A DNA stretch of 7,555 nucleotides from Patescibacteria group bacterium UBA3458 (GCA_002378745.1 DFRR01000011.1:1-7555); one strand, 5' to 3'; positions 1 to 5,888 are shown, counted from the stretch's first letter. Numbers and translations are program-made. The notes: generated by a model not told the origin, from the sequence alone.

Positions 1-30
1 CACCAAAATGGGCCCATTTTGGTGGTTTTT
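1..30 (+). terminator. Perfect palindrome with T tract, probable intrinsic terminator
   Basis: Positions 1-12 and 13-24 are exact reverse complements (CACCAAAATGGG / CCCATTTTGGTG), followed by G and TTTTT at 25-30. As RNA this folds into a long hairpin with a tight GGCC loop and a U tract, which is the form of an intrinsic terminator for a plus-strand gene lying left of the window. The minus-strand prepilin stop is only 20 nt away and A residues (26-30 read on the minus strand) precede the palindrome, so it may also end that gene. Whether a T tract exists for the minus strand cannot be seen, because the window starts at the first base of the palindrome. Confidence 0.6.
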
Positions 31-44
31 ACTATTATCAGCCA

Positions 45-500
45 TTAGAAATCACACGGCGGGTATGAATTTATCCATTGTGTGTGACCCGGAGACACAC
101 TCAAAGAGCACCAGGATCCCTCATTCTTATCCAGCTTTACAAGCAACGTGTACGACTCTCGTCCGTTAACGTTACTAATCCGATACCGATATCCGTTCGA
201 ACCAGTATTGGTCGGATCTTTGGGTATTGGAGATATGTACGGAGTAATGTTGCTACACCCCGTATTCATCCGTTCTACGCGTGTGTTTGAAGGGTCACAC
301 GGATACTGTGCATTAGAGTCGTAGTACAGCTCGAAGGCAATCTGTAACTGCTTTAGATCCCCCGATCGGCGTGCATCTCGTGCTCGTTCTCGTGCCGAAC
401 TCAACGAAGCGAGTACCACCGAAGACAAAAGTCCAATTATCGCAATAACGACAAGAAGCTCTATGAGTGTAAAACCTCGTTCCTTTCGTCTTAAGTACAT
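45..500 (-). CDS. Type IV prepilin-like protein (class III signal leader)
   Basis: This gene encodes a 151-residue pilin-like or pseudopilin protein. A short basic leader (MYLRRKERG) ends at Gly9, where a prepilin peptidase would cut before Phe10. It is followed by FTLIELLVV and a hydrophobic helix (about 10-35) carrying the conserved Glu5 of the mature protein. Then comes the usual alpha-spine (ERARDARRSGDLKQLQ) and a small globular C-terminal region. Four cysteines (about 68, 82, 131, 149) could form two disulfides. SPIPKDPTN followed by a YRYR strand is typical of small pilins of candidate-phyla bacteria, from recalled family resemblance. I chose the ATG at 500 because it gives a normal leader length. 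An in-frame ATG at 524 would give a 17-residue leader and 159 residues. Neither has a Shine-Dalgarno sequence. It lies 74 nt after the thrombospondin-repeat gene on the same strand. Such proteins build type IV pili or type II-like pseudopili at the cytoplasmic membrane; no assembly genes are in the window to tell which. Confidence 0.9.
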   Translation of the reverse strand: MYLRRKERGFTLIELLVVIAIIGLLSSVVLASLSSARERARDARRSGDLKQLQIAFELYYDSNAQYPCDPSNTRVERMNTGCSNITPYISPIPKDPTNTGSNGYRYRISNVNGRESYTLLVKLDKNEGSWCSLSVSPGHTQWINSYPPCDF

Positions 501-574
501 AGTTTCAATGGTATCAAGATACATGCGTCACGTGCACATATACGTGGGCACAAAACGCGCGAAGTCGGTTATTC

Positions 575-1555
575 TTACTCTTCCTCGTCATCTATCCCGA
601 CATTCGCAAACCGTCGTTGGAATCCAACCCAGAGCAAGTGCAGCACGCCAAGCGTCAACACCACAAGTTCGCTATAAAACAACCACGACTTTTCAAGCAT
701 AGTCCCTGCCATCGATGCGCCAGCTGCCGCGATTTGTAATTCTCGCTTTTTACTTTGCTCTGCCACTGGCGGCTCAAAACCTTCAATGGCAGGCATTGTT
801 TCTTGCGTTCGTGTGAATGCTTCCAATTCCGCTCGTTGTTCCTCCTCGTATGCACGCACCGCTGCTGCGCTGCGCGTACGCACATCCTCGATACTAGTAA
901 TAGTCTCTCGTACAGCAGTAACAATCGTGCTTGTCGCACGTGATGAGTCAGCAGCTTCTCTCACTTCGGTTGTTTCAGTATCTGACTCTCCCTGTGAATC
1001 GTTACGTTGGGTAATTTTCATTAATAAAAGCTTGCCGCTTTCAGTTAAATCAATACTTTCTTTGGGCGCAACGTATTTCACTAGTGGCTCGTCATCTTCG
1101 GTATCAAGTAGTCCATCATTATCATCATCTGTGTCGGCATTATCCGGCACGCCATCTCCGTCAGTATCAACAGACACGAGTATGGTGCGATGTGCCAATT
1201 TAGTATGTGTTGCTTCCACACCCCCGGTTGCCGTGAAATTCATATGAACGGTGTGTGTCCCGGCAGTGAACGTGTATGGGATTGCGATGCGCTCAATATT
1301 TGCTTTCCCGACACGAACTTCTTGCACACCTACTGCAACCCCATCCACAACGAGCGTTGCGATTCCTTCCAACACTTCATCGGTTTGATTGTGTACCACT
1401 GAGTACACAACGGTTTCAGAAAAATCAGTAACCGGGTTTTTTGAAAACCACATCCCGTTTACTAAACCGGCACTGTTTGCCGCAGCCGCATACCCTGCCG
1501 TAAGCATAGCAACAAGCATAAAAGTAAGAATGTGGTAGGTACTACGTATTAGCAT
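575..1555 (-). CDS. Membrane-anchored protein with Ig-like/CARDB-like domain and thrombospondin type 3 repeats
   Basis: The 326-residue product is a surface protein of unknown specific function. It starts with a signal peptide (hydrophobic 8-20, then GYAAAA, probable cut near residue 26). Next is a beta-rich domain (about 30-126) with the pattern of CARDB/Ig-like adhesion domains: WFSKNPV, VVYSVVHNQTDE, IATLVVDG, and GTHTVHMNF. Residues 128-158 hold acidic D-x-D-x-D-G-x-x-D repeats (DTDGDGVPD, DTDDDNDGLLD), the calcium-binding thrombospondin type 3 motif. A charged segment (165-270, likely partly coiled coil around 225-250) leads to one transmembrane helix (about 290-312). Arg residues and an acidic DDEEE tail follow. 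The expected topology is outside N-terminus, cytoplasmic C-terminus. Its ATG overlaps the 3' end of yvcK by 14 nt and it has no Shine-Dalgarno sequence, so translational coupling is likely. Domain names are inferred from motif patterns; the calcium repeats are the firmest part. Confidence 0.85.
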   Translation of the reverse strand: MLIRSTYHILTFMLVAMLTAGYAAAANSAGLVNGMWFSKNPVTDFSETVVYSVVHNQTDEVLEGIATLVVDGVAVGVQEVRVGKANIERIAIPYTFTAGTHTVHMNFTATGGVEATHTKLAHRTILVSVDTDGDGVPDNADTDDDNDGLLDTEDDEPLVKYVAPKESIDLTESGKLLLMKITQRNDSQGESDTETTEVREAADSSRATSTIVTAVRETITSIEDVRTRSAAAVRAYEEEQRAELEAFTRTQETMPAIEGFEPPVAEQSKKRELQIAAAGASMAGTMLEKSWLFYSELVVLTLGVLHLLWVGFQRRFANVGIDDEEE

Positions 1556-2573
1556 GAGTCGTGTATTTCATAATACCATCCGCGAGCTTCATACTATCGT
1601 GCCGAATGAATGACCGCATATGCGCAAGTGCATCGCCATCTACACTCTCTGTTTCTTCGGTATGTAAGAAGTCCCCTGATATACGTGTATATGGAGCATT
1701 TGCTGTCTTATCACAATGTACGAATGCGCCGGCACCTTCCTGTTCTTCGTATCGTTTCTGTAGATTCATCCGTGGTACACCGGTGTTACACACTAATGCA
1801 TCAATTCGCCTGCCCAGCAGATATGCTTCTAGTGCACGTGCGTAGTCATCGGCAGAGAATCCGTCAGTGAGACCCTTTTTGTTTGTCACGTTGGCAACAA
1901 CAACAAGGCGTGCGTGTGTATCTCGAAGCGTTTCGGCGATACCCGCAACGAGTAGATTCGGTATGATACTTCCATACAAATCACCCGGTCCGAGCACTAT
2001 GGTGTCTGCGCTGCGTATTGCCTCAAGCGCTGCTGCCGACGCTTGCACCGGGTGCATAAGTGAGACGGTGCGCACTCCAACTGTTCGTACTTGTGGATCG
2101 TCATCGAGCTTACTCTCGCCTTCAAGCACAACGCCGTTATTAAGTTCTACCATAAGACGCATATTGCCTTCGGTGACAGGAATGACACGACCGTATGCAT
2201 TGAGTATCTTCCCTGCGACCGCAACCGCTTTCGGAAAGCTACCGGTGATTTTCTCGAGTGCAGACAAAAAAAGGTTGCCAGCGTTGTGTCCGCGCAACTC
2301 TCCTTCCACAAATCGATAGCTAAACAACTCGCGCACTTCATGAGTTGAACGTGCAAGAGCAGCAAGACACTGGCGTACATCACCGGGCGGCAACACACCA
2401 AGCTCATCACGAAGTATACCGGTTGAGCCACCATCATCTGCCATACTTACAATTGCTGAGATATGCACCGGGTACTCTTTTAGTCCGGAAAGTAACACAA
2501 AACTGCCGGTACCGCCGCCAATGGTCACTACTCGTGGTCGCCTATTGCTCCGCTTTCCCACCGTATTTTGCAT
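1542..2573 (-). CDS. yvcK: YvcK/CofD-family protein (gluconeogenesis factor-like, UDP-sugar-binding)
   Basis: This is a 343-residue member of the YvcK (CofD-like) family. In Bacillus, YvcK is needed for growth on gluconeogenic carbon and for normal peptidoglycan synthesis and cell shape; homologues bind UDP-GlcNAc-type nucleotide sugars. Visible family motifs are the nucleotide-binding GGGTG (19-23), MADDGGSTG (44-52), LPPGDVRQCL (61-70), GHNAGN (95-100) and LGPGDLYGSIIPNLL (194-208, close to the family's LGPGSLYTSVLPNLL). Length is normal for the family (about 310-340). I placed the start at the ATG at 2573, because the open frame to 2810 is antisense to the neighbouring prepilin and has no family resemblance. 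A GTG at codon 5 is an alternative. It is the first gene of a minus-strand pair with the thrombospondin-repeat protein, which fits a shared cell-envelope role, though that link is inference. Confidence 0.93.
   Translation of the reverse strand: MQNTVGKRSNRRPRVVTIGGGTGSFVLLSGLKEYPVHISAIVSMADDGGSTGILRDELGVLPPGDVRQCLAALARSTHEVRELFSYRFVEGELRGHNAGNLFLSALEKITGSFPKAVAVAGKILNAYGRVIPVTEGNMRLMVELNNGVVLEGESKLDDDPQVRTVGVRTVSLMHPVQASAAALEAIRSADTIVLGPGDLYGSIIPNLLVAGIAETLRDTHARLVVVANVTNKKGLTDGFSADDYARALEAYLLGRRIDALVCNTGVPRMNLQKRYEEQEGAGAFVHCDKTANAPYTRISGDFLHTEETESVDGDALAHMRSFIRHDSMKLADGIMKYTTHANT
1570..1578 (-). promoter_or_regulatory. Possible internal extended -10 for the thrombospondin-repeat gene
   Basis: Read on the minus strand, TGG-TATTAT forms an extended -10 box within the 3' end of yvcK. 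Transcription from it would start near 1563, about 8 nt before the ATG at 1555. No convincing -35 is seen, and these bases also encode yvcK residues (GIMKY), so the match may be chance. Confidence 0.22.
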
Positions 2574-2577
2574 ATGT

Positions 2578-2618
2578 GTTATACCAGTAATCTTATTGAA
2601 TAGAAGTGTGTATGTCGA
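2578..2618 (-). promoter_or_regulatory. Promoter region of yvcK (minus strand)
   Basis: Two overlapping candidates are visible on the minus strand. One is TCGACA (2613-2618), a 17-bp spacer and TAAGAT (2590-2595), which would start near 2583 and give a leader of about 10 nt. The other is an extended -10, TGG-TATAAC (TATAAC at 2578-2583), which would start inside or at the ATG at 2573. The sequence alone does not settle which is used. No Shine-Dalgarno sequence lies between either box and the ATG. Confidence 0.4.
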
Positions 2619-2624
2619 TACAAT
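2596..2624 (+). promoter_or_regulatory. Promoter of the plus-strand prepilin, predicted leaderless
   Basis: TTGAAT (2596-2601), a 17-bp spacer and TACAAT (2619-2624) form a good sigma-70-type promoter. The expected start, seven bases after the -10 box, is 2631, which is exactly the A of the prepilin ATG. A leaderless transcript is therefore predicted, in agreement with the lack of a Shine-Dalgarno sequence. Confidence 0.6.
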
Positions 2625-2630
2625 GAACGC

Positions 2631-3035
2631 ATGAAACGAGGATTCACTATTATTGAGCTTTTGGTGGTCATGGCGGTCATTGGCATTCTTGCGTCTATTA
2701 TGTTTGTCACCTTCTCTACACTCCAGGCAAAATCCCGTGACACGCGACGTATCGAAGATGTTCGCGAAATACAAAAAGCGCTCGGCATGTACTACGTCGA
2801 CAAAAACCACTACCCTGCTGCTGAAACTGCAGTCGCATTAGACGGTTCTGATGAGATTTCTGCGATATTGATACAAAGCGGAGCTATCTCAGGTATTAGT
2901 GGTGACCCGGTACGTCCAACGTATGAATACATGTACCAGTCCGCAGGCGTTGGTGACTACACCATCACGTTCTGTCTTGAAACCGACTCGATTCCCAACT
3001 ACGCGCAAGGATGTTCCAACACTGTCCCGCAGTAG
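2631..3035 (+). CDS. Type IV prepilin-like protein (class III signal leader)
   Basis: This gene encodes a 134-residue pilin-like protein. The leader is only MKRG; prepilin peptidase would cut after Gly4, giving a mature start of FTIIELLVV with Glu at mature position 5. The hydrophobic helix spans about 5-29 and continues into a polar spine (LQAKSRDTRRIEDVREIQKAL) and MYYVDKNHYP, a common pattern in small prepilins. GDPVRPTYEYMYQ resembles the conserved strand region of candidate-phyla pseudopilins. Cys115 and Cys128 could close a C-terminal disulfide loop. The ATG at 2631 is chosen because the leader is canonical and the promoter points exactly to it. It is divergent from yvcK and followed after 27 nt by a membrane protein gene on the same strand. 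It differs clearly in sequence from the other prepilin of this window, so the two are separate pilin types and not a recent duplication. Confidence 0.92.
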   Translation: MKRGFTIIELLVVMAVIGILASIMFVTFSTLQAKSRDTRRIEDVREIQKALGMYYVDKNHYPAAETAVALDGSDEISAILIQSGAISGISGDPVRPTYEYMYQSAGVGDYTITFCLETDSIPNYAQGCSNTVPQ

Positions 3036-3062
3036 TTAGACGCTCGTTGCGCATAAATTCTT

Positions 3063-3524
3063 ATGCCACAAAATATCGTCTGGACAGCTTACGAACACGC
3101 ACATACAGACAAAGGGTCTGATTGGTTTTGGGCATTCGGCATCGTCGCCGTATCGTGTGCTATCGTCGCTGTTCTGTTTAAGAACTTCCTGTTTGCTCTT
3201 TTGATACTTATTGGCGCGTTCACACTCTCGTTGCTTTCATCAAAACCGCCACAGAAGCGAACGTTTACGCTCACACCACGCGGGCTCATGATTGACGACG
3301 CGCTATATCCATACGAAATGCTCGCCGCATTTTGGATACAAGACCGTGATACCGATCATGCGCAGCTCATTATTGACGCTCGACGCTTCATGACCCCGCA
3401 TATCATATCTCCCCTCGAAAATGTTGATGTCGAAGCTGTGCATGAATACCTGACTGCGTACCTTCCTGAAGAAGAGATTTTTGAACCGCTCGGACAACGC
3501 ATTCTCGAAAAATTCGGTATTTAA
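3063..3524 (+). CDS. Two-pass membrane protein with a C-terminal soluble domain (hypothetical)
   Basis: I do not recognise a named function. The 153-residue product begins with a hydrophilic stretch ending in WTAYEHAHTDKGSDWFW. Two transmembrane helices (about 21-38 and 41-60) follow, joined by a very short KNF turn, so both ends should be on the same side, probably cytoplasmic. After the basic KPPQKR comes a beta-rich domain (about 66-115: FTLTPRGLMIDD, LYPYEMLAAFWIQD, AQLIIDARR) and a C-terminal helix (122-150). The layout of a helical hairpin followed by a beta domain with an ITxxGI-like strand resembles bacterial PH-like (YdbT/DUF-type) membrane proteins; this is a fold guess only. The start at 3063 has no Shine-Dalgarno sequence. 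The 27-nt gap suggests cotranscription with the prepilin, but no shared role is shown. Confidence 0.8.
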   Translation: MPQNIVWTAYEHAHTDKGSDWFWAFGIVAVSCAIVAVLFKNFLFALLILIGAFTLSLLSSKPPQKRTFTLTPRGLMIDDALYPYEMLAAFWIQDRDTDHAQLIIDARRFMTPHIISPLENVDVEAVHEYLTAYLPEEEIFEPLGQRILEKFGI

Positions 3525-3536
3525 TATCGATCGAAT

Positions 3537-3565
3537 GTGGCAAAATGGCTGCAATTCTGTATAGT
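3537..3565 (+). promoter_or_regulatory. Promoter of tRNA-Arg
   Basis: GTGGCA (3537-3542), a 17-bp spacer and TATAGT (3560-3565) form a plausible sigma-70-type promoter. The expected start near 3572 gives a leader of about 27 nt before the mature tRNA 5' end. Confidence 0.5.
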
Positions 3566-3572
3566 AGTGCCT

Positions 3573-3598
3573 AACCTGCTCTGTAAGAGAAGGTTTTT
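3573..3598 (+). terminator. Terminator-like hairpin in front of tRNA-Arg
   Basis: AACCT (3573-3577) pairs with AGGTT (3591-3595) and CTCT (3579-3582) with AGAG (3586-3589), around one G-A mismatch and a 3-nt loop. A run of T (3594-3598) ends directly at the tRNA 5' end. It could terminate the upstream prepilin/membrane-protein transcript, or be a processing structure in the tRNA leader. It lies downstream of the putative tRNA promoter, which weakens both readings a little. Confidence 0.35.
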
Positions 3599-3670
3599 GC
3601 TCTCGTAGTTCAATGGATAGAATATCGGCTTGCGGAGCCGACGATTCAGGTTCGAATCCTGACGAGAGCA
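3599..3670 (+). tRNA. tRNA-Arg, anticodon GCG
   Basis: A complete 72-nt cloverleaf can be drawn. The acceptor stem is GCTCTCG/CGAGAGC with discriminator A at 3670. The D stem is GTTC/GAAT (one G-T pair), and the anticodon stem is TCGGC/GCCGA with loop TTGCGGA. The variable loop has 4 nt (CGAT), and the T arm is TCAGG/CCTGA with loop TTCGAAT. The anticodon at 3632-3634 is GCG, which reads CGC and CGU. C35 and an A in the D loop after GG (position 20) are the known arginine identity elements, which supports the assignment. The CCA end is not encoded (ACAAAA follows), so it must be added by CCA transferase. A bidirectional terminator lies 10 nt downstream. Confidence 0.95.
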
Positions 3671-3680
3671 CAAAACGTAA

Positions 3681-3711
3681 AGAAAAACCCGCCTCCAAGG
3701 CGGGTTTTTCT
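3681..3711. terminator. Bidirectional intrinsic terminator between tRNA-Arg and rpsT
   Basis: AGAAAAACCCGCC (3681-3693) and its exact reverse complement (3699-3711) flank the 5-nt loop TCCAA. The GC-rich core CCCGCC/GGCGGG is followed by TTTTTCT on the plus strand and, read on the minus strand, by the same sequence. It therefore ends tRNA-Arg transcription from the left and rpsT transcription from the right. Its outermost base is the last base of the rpsT stop codon. Confidence 0.9.
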
Positions 3712-3974
3712 TATGAAATGCGTGCGATTGCGCGAGAAAGATTTGATTTCTTTCGTGCGGCGTTATTCTTCTTGATGACGCCTCGCTTTGCAGCTTTATC
3801 AATTGACTTAAACGCTTGCGGAAGGAGCTCCTCTGCTGCCTTCTTGTCCTTTGCTTGTACTGAGTTAACAACTTCTTTTACGGCACTACGCATAGCGCGA
3901 AGACGACGCATGTTAAAGACGCGACGGGTTTCCGCTTGTACGACTGCTTTCTTTCCTGACTTTGTTGTTGCCAT
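3711..3974 (-). CDS. rpsT: 30S ribosomal protein S20
   Basis: This is the 87-residue small, basic ribosomal protein S20, which binds 16S rRNA early in assembly of the 30S subunit. The start MATTKSGKKA, the helical segment MRRLRAMRSAVKEVV and the C-terminal signature AAKRGVIKKNNAARKKS match the family throughout, and the length is standard. The first helices end in the RRVFNMRRLRAMRSA region, where other S20 proteins have RRxxNxxxxSxxRT. It is a single-gene unit with its own promoter (TTGCGT-17-TATTAT) and the strong shared terminator. It is divergent from ruvA. Confidence 0.97.
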   Translation of the reverse strand: MATTKSGKKAVVQAETRRVFNMRRLRAMRSAVKEVVNSVQAKDKKAAEELLPQAFKSIDKAAKRGVIKKNNAARKKSNLSRAIARIS

Positions 3975-3984
3975 ATAGCGACGG

Positions 3985-4013
3985 ATAATACTGCATTTGT
4001 CTCATAAACGCAA
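3985..4013 (-). promoter_or_regulatory. Promoter of rpsT
   Basis: Read on the minus strand, TTGCGT (4008-4013), a 17-bp spacer and TATTAT (3985-3990) give the expected start near 3978. Only about 4 nt would precede the ATG at 3974. There is no room for a Shine-Dalgarno sequence. Confidence 0.6.
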
Positions 4014-4028
4014 TGCCCATGGTATCAT
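3997..4028 (+). promoter_or_regulatory. Promoter of ruvA, predicted leaderless
   Basis: A near-consensus -10 box, TATCAT (4023-4028), lies so that the expected start is 4035, the A of the ruvA ATG. The -35 is weak: TTGTCT (3997-4002) is the best match but 20 bp away. The box sits between the arms of an inverted repeat and overlaps the rpsT promoter region on the other strand. Confidence 0.5.
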
Positions 4029-4041
4029 TTGGGCATGATAC
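4013..4041. repeat. Two overlapping inverted repeats on the ruvA promoter and start codon
   Basis: ATGCCCA (4013-4019) is repeated inverted as TGGGCAT (4030-4036), centred on the ruvA -10 box. GTATCAT (4022-4028, containing most of the -10 box) is repeated inverted as ATGATAC (4035-4041, from the ATG onward). The two pairs are interleaved, so only one could form a cruciform at a time. They may be operator half-sites; chance cannot be excluded for 7-bp arms. Confidence 0.4.
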
Positions 4042-4598
4042 GACAATTGCGCGGTATGGTGGTGGCAAAAGATCCAGAATACATCGTTCTTGACGTTGCC
4101 GGCGTTGGCTACCAAGTATTTGTGACTCCGGAAACCTTGGCACATACATCTGAGGAAAGGACCGTGACCCTATGGACGCATCTAGCAGTTCGAGAAACCG
4201 CACTCGATTTGTACGGGTTCTTAAAACGTGAAGACTTGGTCTTCTTTGAATTGCTCATTGGTATATCCGGCGTTGGTCCAAAGTCAGCGCTCGCAATACT
4301 CAGCCTCGCTGATGTGGCAACACTCGAAAGCGCGGTGCGAGAAGGCGACACAACGTATCTTACAAAAGTTTCAGGGATTGGCGCAAAGAGCGCGAAGAAG
4401 ATTGTGCTTGAGTTAAGTGACAAGGTTGGAAAAGGCGTCGAAGGACAATCACTTCGCGAAGACGCAGATACACTCGACGCGCTCACGGCCATGGGATATT
4501 CAGTTAGTGAAGCGCGCGACGCACTCAAACAAGTACCTAAAGATATTGTCGGCGGAAACGAGCGTCTTAAGTATGCACTCAAAGCGCTCGCAACCTAG
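4035..4598 (+). CDS. ruvA: Holliday junction branch migration protein RuvA
   Basis: RuvA is the DNA-binding subunit of the RuvAB complex, which recognises four-way junctions and positions the RuvB motor for branch migration in recombinational repair. The 187-residue protein shows all three domains. The N-terminal OB fold (1-63: MIRQLRG, VLDVAGVGYQVFVTP, AVRETALDLYGF) is followed by two helix-hairpin-helix motifs (LLIGISGVGPKSALAIL at 74-90, and VSGIGAKSAKKIVLEL at 112-127). The C-terminal RuvB-binding domain (about 144-187: DALTAMGYSVSEA to the end) comes last. Length is close to the usual 190-205. I chose the ATG at 4035 over an in-frame TTG at 4029 because RuvA proteins start MIxxLRG and the promoter points to this base. 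It is the first gene of an operon with the Mur ligase, 9 nt downstream. Confidence 0.97.
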   Translation: MIRQLRGMVVAKDPEYIVLDVAGVGYQVFVTPETLAHTSEERTVTLWTHLAVRETALDLYGFLKREDLVFFELLIGISGVGPKSALAILSLADVATLESAVREGDTTYLTKVSGIGAKSAKKIVLELSDKVGKGVEGQSLREDADTLDALTAMGYSVSEARDALKQVPKDIVGGNERLKYALKALAT

Positions 4599-4607
4599 TT
4601 ACTGTAT

Positions 4608-5885
4608 ATGGATTATCTCAAACGACTACTTCCCCGTTCCCTCCAAAGTGCACTGGTTCCATATTACCATCGCGGCTTAGCGTGGCTCGGTGACTGGTGG
4701 TTCGGACATCCGTCACGCCATATCCATATCCTTGCAGTGACCGGCACAAAGGGAAAGTCGAGCGTGTGTGCATTTGCAGCAAACGTTCTTGAAGCTGGTG
4801 GGTATACGACAGCAGTCGCAAGTACCATCCATTTTAAAATTGCCGGCACCACTCGGCCAAACAAACTGAAAATGACCATGCCGGGAAGATTCTTCCTGCA
4901 GCGTTTCTTGCGCGAAGCAGTCGACGCCGGATGTGACTGGGCGGTTATAGAGATGACATCTGAAGGTGCACGTCAGTTTCGTCATCGCTACATAGATACC
5001 GATGCCCTTATTTTCACCAACATCGCACCTGAGCATATAGAATCCCATGGTTCTTTCGAAAACTATCTAAATGCAAAGCTCTCTATTGGTGACGCACTGG
5101 TGCAGTCGTCAAAACGTCCTCGTATTATGGTGGCAAATGGCGATGATGAGCATGGACATCGCTTCCTCTCACTACACGTGGACGTCGCGATTCCCTACAC
5201 ACTTACACAAGCACAGCCATGGCATACTACTGAAGAAGGGACGGATATAACTTTCAATGGTGTGTCCATACACTCGCCTATTCCCGGTGAATTCACTGCG
5301 TACAATATGCTCGCTGTTGCAACCTTTGCACTCGGTATCGGTATCGAAACCGAACAAATCCGTACCGGACTTGAGGCAACACGAGTCATTCCTGGTCGTG
5401 TAGAACACATAGACGTAGGGCAATCGTTTGAAGTAATCGTTGATTATGCACACACGATTGAATCGCTCGAGAAGTTATACCAGGCATTCCCAAACCGCAG
5501 GAAGATATGTGTGCTGGGCAACACAGGCGGTGGACGTGACACGTGGAAACGCCCACAAATGGCAGCGTTGGCAGAGCGGTACTGCGTTCGCGTTATTCTC
5601 ACTGATGAGGATCCGTACGATGAGGACCCGGAGAAAATAGTTGCAGAGATGGCATCTGGTATGCAGCAACCACCTACGATTATTATGGATCGCCGTCGCG
5701 CGATACGTACCGCAATTGAGCTTGCCTCAGCTGGCAAGGGAGACGCAGTACTCATTACCGGCAAAGGAACTGATCCCTTTATTATGCGCACCAACGGCGC
5801 GCGAGAAGTGTGGAGTGACGCCAGTGTTGCCCGGGAGGAATTGACGGCTGTGTTTGGCGACAATCAAACTACTGCTAGTATATAG
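4608..5885 (+). CDS. murE: MurE-like UDP-N-acetylmuramyl-tripeptide synthetase, short N-terminus
   Basis: A Mur ligase that joins an amino acid to the peptidoglycan stem peptide in the cytoplasm, using ATP. The 425-residue protein carries the P-loop VTGTKGKSS (44-52). The central domain shows EMTSEG (115-120) and FTNIAPEHIESHGSFENYLNAK (136-157), which matches FTNLxxDHxDxHG-x-ExYxxAK of MurE and ends in the lysine that is carbamylated in the family. Later come the linker PGRVEHID (262-269), VDYAHT (278-283), LGNTGGGRDTWKRP (303-316) and GKGTD (385-389). Only about 40 residues precede the P-loop, so most of the usual N-terminal UDP-MurNAc domain is missing; typical MurE has about 480-500 residues. 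At the amino-acid selection site, where diaminopimelate-adding enzymes have DNPR, this one has DEDPYDEDP (333-341), so the added amino acid cannot be called. Relatives in Parcubacteria look the same from memory. It lies between ruvA (9 nt) and the next gene (3 nt) without a Shine-Dalgarno sequence. Confidence 0.9.
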   Translation: MDYLKRLLPRSLQSALVPYYHRGLAWLGDWWFGHPSRHIHILAVTGTKGKSSVCAFAANVLEAGGYTTAVASTIHFKIAGTTRPNKLKMTMPGRFFLQRFLREAVDAGCDWAVIEMTSEGARQFRHRYIDTDALIFTNIAPEHIESHGSFENYLNAKLSIGDALVQSSKRPRIMVANGDDEHGHRFLSLHVDVAIPYTLTQAQPWHTTEEGTDITFNGVSIHSPIPGEFTAYNMLAVATFALGIGIETEQIRTGLEATRVIPGRVEHIDVGQSFEVIVDYAHTIESLEKLYQAFPNRRKICVLGNTGGGRDTWKRPQMAALAERYCVRVILTDEDPYDEDPEKIVAEMASGMQQPPTIIMDRRRAIRTAIELASAGKGDAVLITGKGTDPFIMRTNGAREVWSDASVAREELTAVFGDNQTTASI

Positions 5886-5888
5886 ACT

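Noticed and set aside
529..546. Short inverted repeat CACGT/ACGTG in front of the minus-strand prepilin
   Set aside because: Five-base arms are expected by chance and no clear promoter is aligned with it.
786..1247. 153-codon plus-strand open frame rich in serine
   Set aside because: It is antisense to the thrombospondin-repeat gene; the serine runs are the complement of the Asp-rich repeats.
2574..2810. N-terminal extension of the yvcK frame (79 more residues)
   Set aside because: It overlaps the oppositely oriented prepilin start, covers both divergent promoters and shows no family sequence; the motif-based start at 2573 gives a normal length.
3613..3978. 121-codon plus-strand open frame
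   Set aside because: It reads through tRNA-Arg, the terminator and the complement of rpsT, so it cannot be a real gene.
4109..4582. 157-codon minus-strand open frame
   Set aside because: It is the shadow of ruvA, with low-complexity composition and no recognisable family.
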